A DNA stretch of 64,000 bases from Amyelois transitella (Eukaryota > Arthropoda > Insecta > Lepidoptera > Pyralidae). Shown piece after piece: positions 57,152 to 64,000 of the stretch; the first letter of the stretch is position 1; each line of letters begins with the position of its first letter. The stretch is taken from positions 4,876,001 to 4,940,000 of the forward strand of contig NC_083522.1 in NCBI RefSeq assembly GCF_032362555.1. Reading direction: 5' to 3'. The notes beneath the pieces were generated by a model, which worked only from the letters and a program-made list of their open reading frames with translations, ran no database searches and had not been told where the DNA came from. Position numbers and translations under genes: made by a program.

Positions 57152-60100
57152 ATGCGCTATTTAATAACATTTGTCGTGCTTGCGTGCGTGGTGGCCGCTT
57201 TCAGCAGACCATCTGATTTGAACGAGTAAGCAATTATTATTTTGAATTCGATTCAAAGTTCCTTGGTAAAATACTAATTTTGCTTATGCACAGTAGCGGT
57301 CTAGTTATTGGGGCCAAAAGCAACTATTAGAATATTGATTGATATGTCAATCAAGAGGACTTTTTTAAGACAAAGGGCTAAGAATCTGTAACTAATCCAT
57401 CAAACGGAGCTTTTGAGTCTGGTAAACATATCTCCTCTTAGTTTTTTGCTGAATAGAAAGGGCCAATAGTCTCAAAAGAGTAGGTAAGGCCATATAATTG
57501 ACATTCAGATAGTGACAAGTTGCTAGCCCATTGCCTTTCATGGAAACTTGACTAGCATATTGATTTATAACAATACCTACTTTAAATTGAAAAATAACTA
57601 TAATTGTTAATCAAACAGTGATCAAGAAGATAACGAATACGACAATGAAGAAGAAGCTCCTGTCGACGACTCACTGCACGAAGACGATGGCCCCAGGGTC
57701 AATAATCAGGTCAGATGTTTTGTTAACTAGTTCAAGGTGTATTTTTTTAAGGAACAGGTATTTTAATAATGATTCTATCTATTATATTACGGTGTCTATC
57801 ATTAGGAACCAACTTATGCTGAGCAAGAAGAAGAGGACATCCAAAAATCAATGAACGAAGAAAAGAGGAATGTGCCGTCGCCATCTGAGCACCAGTCACG
57901 TAACGACAAATGTGATAATGTAAGATTTATAGTGCCTATCAACATAATGTTAATACTGTTTAGCACCATATATATATAAATATATTTTCTGACACCAGCA
58001 TAGCGCCAGATTATTGCACTATTCAAATACTAGACAAAGCCCTTTTTCCTAATCCAAACACCTAACAATCAATCTATCTCTGCATGTTCTCGGTTGCACC
58101 CTCCACAGAAGTGTTTCGGGGCCCGAGGTCCGCCTTGCGAGTTTTCTCTATCCACTTGGTCCGGTTTTTGCCGTCCTCGATTTTCAATTCATTGGCTCAC
58201 AAAATCATCTTTTGTGACGTCAATCCGTGATCTTTTCGGCCTGCCCGTTCTACCTGGGCCTGGTAGCAGCATGGCCAGACATCTGCTCCCCAAGTAGTCT
58301 GCCGTTTTCCGCATGATATGGCCGTACCAGCGTAGGCACATTTTGCCTGCTATGTCATGGATATGAAGACTTCCGCGGATATGAGAGTTCCTTTCGCAGT
58401 CCTTCCATGATACTCCATATATATCATATCTATCCCGCGCAGCATGTTCATTTCCGTGACACGCAGGTTTTTCTTGTGCCGCTCCAGCACAGGCCACGTC
58501 TCGCTGCCATATAACAGGACAGGCCTAATGATGCATTTACAGACCTGCCCTTTCAGCCTTACTGGCAATTTGAGGTCACAGACGACACCCGCCACCTCAC
58601 GCCACTTTACCCAGGCCGCTGTTATGCGACTCTTGACGTCGCAATCGATGTCCCTGGACACATAGAGTACAGATCCCAAGTAACAATCAATATGTACTAT
58701 TAATTTGTTTCTTTCAGTCACCAGATTACAAGATGAATAATGGTCGAGAATCCGAAGATATGAAGCCACAAGAGTCTTACCAGCCGCAATCACTACAACA
58801 ACATAATAGATATATTGAAGTTAAAGATGAAAATGAACAAACTGCACTGTCAGAAAACATGCCGAATATTGCTAAGGAGGAAAAATTAGCACGCCGAGCT
58901 GTTTCCAATAGGCGGGGCGCTAAAACTACTGTAAATGATAGTGGAGATGAACTGTTCGAAAACGCAATATCTAAAGAACGAATATATAAAAACAATAATA
59001 ATCAACGCCCTGATGTTGATGCATCCAATGAACCAGACCACGAGGCGTTTTTCAAAAATTATTACAAGTCATTACAAGCCGCTGAAAGAAACTATGAAAA
59101 TATTCCACCAAATGTATATCGTGACAGACGTCAAGCTCAAGATGCTGGTTCAGCCGTCAGCTCTGTTAATTCAATTATCAAAGATAATAGCAAAAATACA
59201 ATTTACGAAAACGAAGAGAATGCCATTAAAAGACATATCAAAAAGTTATCTGAACAAGAATTACAAAGTCTACTTAATTCTCTGCCTGAGGAAAAAAGAA
59301 CACTTTTGAATAAAATAATAGATAATGACAAAAATCATTACGATGGTGTAAGCAAACGTGATATAACTAAAAAAGCTGGTGCTGTAGAAGAAAATATTGA
59401 CAATGAGAATAGTGTTTTTGATTCAAATAAGGTTCATGGATCATCTGAAGATATTAAAAATGATGTTGGGTGCAATACTGAAACAACAGAAAACGTAAAA
59501 ACAACAGAATACCATACGGAAATGTCCGAAATGTCCAGTCCAAAAAAAACAAGCAGTGAGGAACTTGTACATGATAAGGACTCTGCTTTTGTAAATGAAG
59601 CGGAGAAATCAACGGTAAATTTAAATGATTCTAATAATAAAGAAAGCAAAAGTCAAGTTGAATCTAATATCCAACCATCTAAACTAAATAGTAAAAGAGA
59701 AACTAGTCTAAACTATGTAGATAACGAATGCTCGAAGTTCAAGGATATCAAGTCAGTTAATACAGATTTAAATCCGATCGATGCGAGTGAAAATTTAAAT
59801 GAAGAAACTGGATTCAACTATCAAAATGAAGACTTAACACAATTCATGGGTAGTGATGTTCTTTTAGATAATAACGTTATAGAACACGCAAATAAACGAG
59901 AAGCATTGCTTGAAAATACCGATTCATTTAAGTCACTCGAGGACTCATTTCCTAACTCGAATACTTACAAAGAATCGGGTGAATATTCTGAGATTGATAT
60001 GGTTCCTTTGGTTCGAGTAAAAAGGAGAAATGACGGAACGTTCATTAAAAAACGTTCTGCACAAATAATCCCCAATGACAGAGCAGCATATATTCCGAGG

Positions 60101-60592
60101 GCAGAAAATGATGACGATGACAGCGAAGAAGGAAATGAATTTGAGGACGATGGATTGTATGATCGCAGTTCTAATTATGCCAAAAATAATTTTGTCGATG
60201 TTTCTGGCAAAAAAATTCACAATGAGAAAAAAGAACAGGCCGATATATCTCGAGAAGAGAATATAGAAAGTGATACTATGAATATTGGATCTGACTCAGA
60301 TAGTGTACTATCAGGCGTCGAGGGTGTCGACGACAATTTAATGTACAACAGCGGAACTCGAAACAAGCGTACATTTGAAATGAATACTTTAGGTCAAGAT
60401 ACAGAGCTTTCTTCGATAGTAAATGTAGAACCAAAAACCCCATCGGACAATTTAAATGCTGCAAATTATCAAGAAAACGACTCCTTTGGCCCTCTTCCTA
60501 GAAATTATGAGGGAGAATTAAACCGATTAAAAAGAATAAGACGAGTAAAGCCACCATGTAACGATGTATCCTCTTCAGATAAAACTAAATAG
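57152..60592 (+). CDS. Acidic secreted protein with many dibasic sites (4 exons, 717 aa)
   Basis: Exons 57152-57225, 57619-57709, 57806-57919 and 58718-60592 join in frame at GT-AG sites. Exon 1 encodes a clear signal peptide (MRYLITFVVLACVVAAFS). The rest is hydrophilic and probably disordered, rich in Glu, Asp, Asn, Ser and Lys, with acidic runs (DNEEEAP, ENDDDDSEEGNEFEDD). It has repeated dibasic sites (SKRDITKK, NKREALL, VKRRNDG, IKKRSAQ, NKRTFEM, LKRIRRVK) and few Cys. No enzyme domain or membrane span is seen. The profile resembles granins or large prohormone-like precursors, but silk- or cuticle-linked secreted proteins cannot be excluded. I do not recognise a family. AATAAA follows at 60686-60691. 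Confidence 0.85.
57455..57560 (+). repeat. SINE-like repeat, family B (degenerate)
   Basis: Contains 'gatagtgacaagttgctagc' after a weak match to the family B body. In intron 1 of the acidic secreted protein gene. Confidence 0.4.
58090..58700 (-). mobile_element. RTE-type LINE fragment (3' part of pol)
   Basis: On the minus strand two overlapping frames encode YLGSVLY, DVKSRITAAWVKWRE, GVVCDLKLPVRLKG, RPVLLYGSETW and LRWYGHIMRK, the conserved tail of RTE-clade reverse transcriptases. The frame shifts near 58350-58500, so it is a dead copy. It lies antisense in intron 3 of the acidic secreted protein gene. Confidence 0.8.
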
Positions 60593-60685
60593 CGAATATC
60601 TTTCAGATTGATCTAAAATAGGTAACTTGTGTAGTTTTGTTGGTCAATTTACTCAGTTTTAGATAATAATATTATTTTAAGTTTC

Positions 60686-60691
60686 AATAAA
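60686..60691 (+). terminator. Poly(A) signal of the acidic secreted protein gene
   Basis: AATAAA 94 bp after the stop codon. Confidence 0.6.
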
Positions 60692-61169
60692 ATATGTCTT
60701 GTTGTAATACAACTTACCTTTCCTTTTTTAATAAACTTAACTAAACGTTGATAAATGAGGTTTTATTCGAATTTTATTTGGGTAATTACATGCAATATGA
60801 GGTGGATCCATAAAGTACACCACTTATTGCTTTGTCTTAAAGGAGGTGTGCATCTTTATAGCACGCACCGCATATCTATTTCACAGATACCGCTGCATTA
60901 CATAGTTCAATATTTGTATCATTGTCAGTTTACATAAACGTGTCACAAAAAAAAAGTTTCGCCGAAAAAGTATTTTGATTTCTCAGAATATAAAAAGTTG
61001 GAATAAAATGCCTACAATTAGGTGAGGAATAATATAGACTACATATATTATTCCGATGTTATAAGAATCGGCGTCCAACATAATATTTGATAGTTTCATA
61101 ATCATAGTTTATTTGTTCACTTCACAGTGTTTTCCTTAGCAACTACAAGTACCCTTGTTCGTGGTGCCA

Positions 61170-61475
61170 TCTCACATGTGTTTTCCTTATGGTACAACAC
61201 TGCTGATGATGACAAAACCTCTGGACAAATCTAGAAATAGGGCACTTTTCTTAGCCTTTTTTCTTAAGCCGTGGGCGAAAGCTGAGCGACTACTCACTTC
61301 CTACATATTAAAAAGTACTTCCTACTATTTTCTGTCTGCATGTATGCGCTAATTTCTGAAAGCTGTGAATGGATTTTGTTACTGTTTGAAATGTTGGAAA
61401 GACAGTTTTCTGGGAAAGGACCGATTTAATAAAATCTATAAATGCTACCCGTGCGAAGCCGGGTCGGGTCGCTAG
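61170..61475 (-). repeat. Non-autonomous retroelement piece, minus strand
   Basis: Ends 'cgtgcgaagccgggtcgggtcgctagt', the reverse complement of the 5' start of the element at 7307. The internal part is degenerate. Confidence 0.5.
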
Positions 61476-61510
61476 TGAGAAATAAATACACAAATTATAT
61501 AATATAATTT

Positions 61511-61516
61511 TTTATT
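61511..61516 (-). terminator. Poly(A) signal of the repeat protein gene
   Basis: AATAAA on the minus strand, about 175 bp after the stop at 61688. Confidence 0.5.
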
Positions 61517-61687
61517 ACATGGCAATGTTTGACAATAAACTTTAAAAGGATGTTAAAATAAGTAAATAATGTTGGTAGTAATAAATTGTATAAAATAGGC
61601 GTAAATAACAGAATGAAGGCACGTTATTCTTATTAAGACTAGCAATTGTTAGCTCCGCGGATAACATTTTAAAGTAACTATGCTATA

Positions 61688-64000
61688 TTACTTTTGAGAC
61701 ACTTTAGCGGCATAGAACTTGTGTTCCCTGGTATCTCGCGTATGTTTGAATGGCGTTTTAGGGGTCTCGATCAGAGTGGCTGGGCAGGTGCCGTGTACGT
61801 GAGATGTAAATTCACGTTTGTAACTGGTGGCGCCATCTCCTAAAATGAAAGTTGATGTATTTCCGTGATGGCGTGTTACTCGCTCAACTTTTTGCACTCG
61901 CTCCACATGTTCAGATCGTTCTGCTCTCTGTGTTTGTTCTGACCGAGAGAAACTGCCATATGATCGCGCTTCAGATTGACCGTAGAAGTCACCACCCACA
62001 CGAAGATTATCTCTGGCATTCACTCTTGGCTGGCGTTCCACTACCAAAGTTGACTGACCATCTCTCCTACTCTGACTGCGCCGATCTGAACTATCAGAAT
62101 GCTGTGAAATAACTCCCATATTGTCTCTGGCTGAGCGATGCATCGAACTTATGCTTTTCCTGTCAGAACTGTGAGTAGAGTTACTGATATATTCCCCACG
62201 TTCCCCGAGATTTCCAATGCTTTTACGCTGAGCAGCAGCTGTAGAACTAATAGAATGTTGGGCCTCGGTATTGGATGATACACCTTTTCGATGCAAGACT
62301 GCATTAGTGGAAGATGCGTCTGATACTAAATTTGACGACCGTTTATGATGGCCCACACGATATGAATTGTCTATAATAGTATTAGAATCATCACCGCCAT
62401 GCATAGCTCTCTGAAATTCTAGGCTAGTTTTAGTAACACTATCGCTGAGTTGATTTCTGTTTATAGTATGGGACTGTTGAGAATTCCTTGAGCTGTTTTG
62501 TTCCACTTGAGTTACTTTAGAAATATTGGTTGAAACATTTCTTTGTGAGTGACTTTCACGATGTAAGTCCTGGCTACTAGAAGAAATAATATTTTGAGAT
62601 GAATCACCATCCACTTTCCTTGTGATTTGATTTCCAGTTGAGTGTTGGCTTCCTAATGTTGATGTAGTTCCAGTTCGCCTTTGAGTATTAGTACTATCTG
62701 ATGAGGCTATAGAATGATCTGATAACACTGATGTCATATTATGAACACCAACTTGCCTCTTTGTATTATTTTCAGATTGATGTGTTGTATTATGTTTTGA
62801 TTGATAAGAATGAGCAACATGCCCATAGTGACTTTCGGTTGAAGTCGTGTTATGTTGACGATTGTTCACATCTTGATTACTGCTAGATGTTACCATCTGT
62901 TCGGATGATATAAATCTTTGACTGCCGTCATCTAAGCGTTGTTTTTGTCCTGAGCGATTCTGTTCTGATGAGATAAGTTTTAGATTAACATCATCCGGAT
63001 GTTGCTTTTGATTTGTACGACTTGGACTTATACTATCACTAACATTCGTTTCTACATTTCGTGTTACTGTTACCCATTTGCCAGCTATTAGTTTCTTTTC
63101 CGTGATTTGTTTCATAACTTTCGTAGTAGATGAAGAAGATTTTAAGTTTCTTGAATCAATTGTTTGTGCACTAGTCTTATCTGTAATATCTCTGGAGATA
63201 GAACGATCTTTAGATTGCGGTGATTGACTCTTAATAACACCGTATTGTGTAGTTTTTTGAGACTGGTCACTTCGAGCATTAATATCACTCGAAGATACTA
63301 CTGAACTTTTAATTTGATTGCTTGATTGCATATGCTTTGATGTTGTTTGTTCAGAAGTATGTGAACTACGCTTCGAATAGTTCTCGGAATGTACACTACG
63401 AGATTCATCATCACGTTGAATGGCAGAGGATCTTTGTGTAGTGCGAGACTCAACTTTTCGGTCATCGTTATCTGTTATGTTTGTTTCATCTACAATTATT
63501 CGTTTTTTCTCACTGGTACGAATATTTGTATCATCATGTGTTATTTCACCATTGTTGCTGAAATTTTCTTTTGGTTTAATTGGTTGTATTTTGTTGGCTG
63601 GGCTCCAATTTTGAGATTGTGGACGGTCAAATTCACCTTCGGGCTTTAAGTTGTCTTTTGGACGAACTTGAGATGGTGTATCACCTGGGGTCCATTTGGT
63701 AGGGCTTTGTTTAGTTACCTCGCCTTCAGGGTGTAAATTGTCCTTGGGTTTTATAGGAGTTTGTCTTTCACCTGTTTGCCATTTGGGTCTTGTTGGCCGA
63801 TCAAAGTCCCCTTCTGGTTTTAAATTATCTCTTGGACGAACTTGTGCTGGTGTTTCTCCAGGCAGCCACTGCAATTTTGGCTTGTCCGTAAATTCTCCTT
63901 CTGGGTGCAAATTATCTTTTGGTTTTATCTGCTCAGGTCGATCTGCGTTAACCCATTTGGGCCTTGCAGGCCTATCAAAATCACCTTCAGGTTTCAAATT
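61688..64000 (-). CDS. C-terminal part of a repeat-rich protein, runs off the right edge
   Basis: The frame is open to the window end; the codon at 63997 is TTG inside a repeat, so the start is outside. Five tandem 29-residue units (about 63560-63994) follow a pattern PEGxF...W...(I/V)+PKDNL and alternate between K-type (KPEGDFDRP) and H-type (HPEGEF). A long Ser/Thr/Gln-rich low-complexity region of about 500 residues follows. It contains KKLIAGKWVTVTRNVET, and the C terminus has conserved-looking blocks (STFILGDGATSYKREFTSH, GTCPATLIETPKTPFKHTRD, HKFY). There is no signal peptide or membrane span in view. The composition suggests a cytoplasmic scaffold or cytoskeleton-binding protein. I recall similar PKDNLKPEG repeats in uncharacterised insect proteins but cannot name the family. 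Confidence 0.85.
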   Translation of the reverse strand, partial: NLKPEGDFDRPARPKWVNADRPEQIKPKDNLHPEGEFTDKPKLQWLPGETPAQVRPRDNLKPEGDFDRPTRPKWQTGERQTPIKPKDNLHPEGEVTKQSPTKWTPGDTPSQVRPKDNLKPEGEFDRPQSQNWSPANKIQPIKPKENFSNNGEITHDDTNIRTSEKKRIIVDETNITDNDDRKVESRTTQRSSAIQRDDESRSVHSENYSKRSSHTSEQTTSKHMQSSNQIKSSVVSSSDINARSDQSQKTTQYGVIKSQSPQSKDRSISRDITDKTSAQTIDSRNLKSSSSTTKVMKQITEKKLIAGKWVTVTRNVETNVSDSISPSRTNQKQHPDDVNLKLISSEQNRSGQKQRLDDGSQRFISSEQMVTSSSNQDVNNRQHNTTSTESHYGHVAHSYQSKHNTTHQSENNTKRQVGVHNMTSVLSDHSIASSDSTNTQRRTGTTSTLGSQHSTGNQITRKVDGDSSQNIISSSSQDLHRESHSQRNVSTNISKVTQVEQNSSRNSQQSHTINRNQLSDSVTKTSLEFQRAMHGGDDSNTIIDNSYRVGHHKRSSNLVSDASSTNAVLHRKGVSSNTEAQHSISSTAAAQRKSIGNLGERGEYISNSTHSSDRKSISSMHRSARDNMGVISQHSDSSDRRSQSRRDGQSTLVVERQPRVNARDNLRVGGDFYGQSEARSYGSFSRSEQTQRAERSEHVERVQKVERVTRHHGNTSTFILGDGATSYKREFTSHVHGTCPATLIETPKTPFKHTRDTREHKFYAAKVSQK

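Larger units (their letters stand above)
60692..61687. other. Spacer between convergent genes
   Basis: No gene. Holds a minus-strand piece of the 7307-type element up to 61475 and the minus-strand poly(A) signal at 61511-61516. Confidence 0.45.

Noticed and set aside
58189-58793. Two minus-strand frames as genes
   Set aside because: Together they are a frameshifted RTE reverse transcriptase tail, so a dead LINE copy.
61852-63649. Plus-strand frames opposite the repeat protein
   Set aside because: They are antisense shadows of a long biased coding region.
1-64000. CRISPR array or bacterial operon
   Set aside because: No regularly spaced short repeats; introns, TATA boxes and repeats show animal nuclear DNA.

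Overview
The window is AT-rich animal DNA with spliced genes (GT-AG introns, phase-consistent joins), TATA boxes and dense non-autonomous repeats. The repeat families (heads with repeated 'acata', tails ending 'tttataatattagtgtagat', tRNA-like SINEs), a BEL/Pao LTR retrotransposon, a mariner and an insect-type ionotropic receptor point to a moth or butterfly (Lepidoptera). The species cannot be named from the sequence alone.

Layout. 1-8.7 kb holds a possible last exon cut by the left edge, a two-exon secreted glycoprotein of unknown function (755-2342, minus), and four short genes with signal peptides. Three of these (3202-3513, 4360-4680, 6147-6485) end in a basic site, a short hydrophobic peptide and a last Gly, the layout of amidated peptide precursors. 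8775-15280 is a complete BEL/Pao element on the minus strand with apparently identical 380-bp LTRs, a 5-bp target duplication and an intact Gag-Pol frame. 15940-19209 is a divergent ionotropic receptor whose last join is broken. 22104-32639 (minus) is an 11-exon, about 550-residue glycerol kinase 5-like FGGY kinase. 33906-51433 (plus) is a 13-exon CREB-regulated transcription coactivator (CRTC). These two genes are divergent, and a 255-bp solo LTR lies between them, about 330 bp upstream of the CRTC start codon.

CRTC introns hold an intact mariner (48214-49531), a tRNA-derived SINE and two hairpin palindromes. A third, 28-bp perfect palindrome lies downstream of CRTC. 57152-60592 is a four-exon acidic secreted protein with many dibasic sites (granin-like in composition), with an RTE-type LINE piece in its third intron. 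61688-64000 (minus) is the 3' end of a large repeat protein whose 29-residue units alternate between two types; it runs off the right edge.

The genes do not form one pathway. CRTC is a fasting- and calcium-responsive coactivator and GK5 is linked to lipid metabolism in mammals, so a shared promoter would make sense, but that is inference. The most original signals are the amidated-peptide cluster, the solo LTR in the GK5/CRTC promoter, a strand-asymmetric CCGC bias through the BEL element, the hairpin palindromes, and the alternating 29-residue repeat protein.
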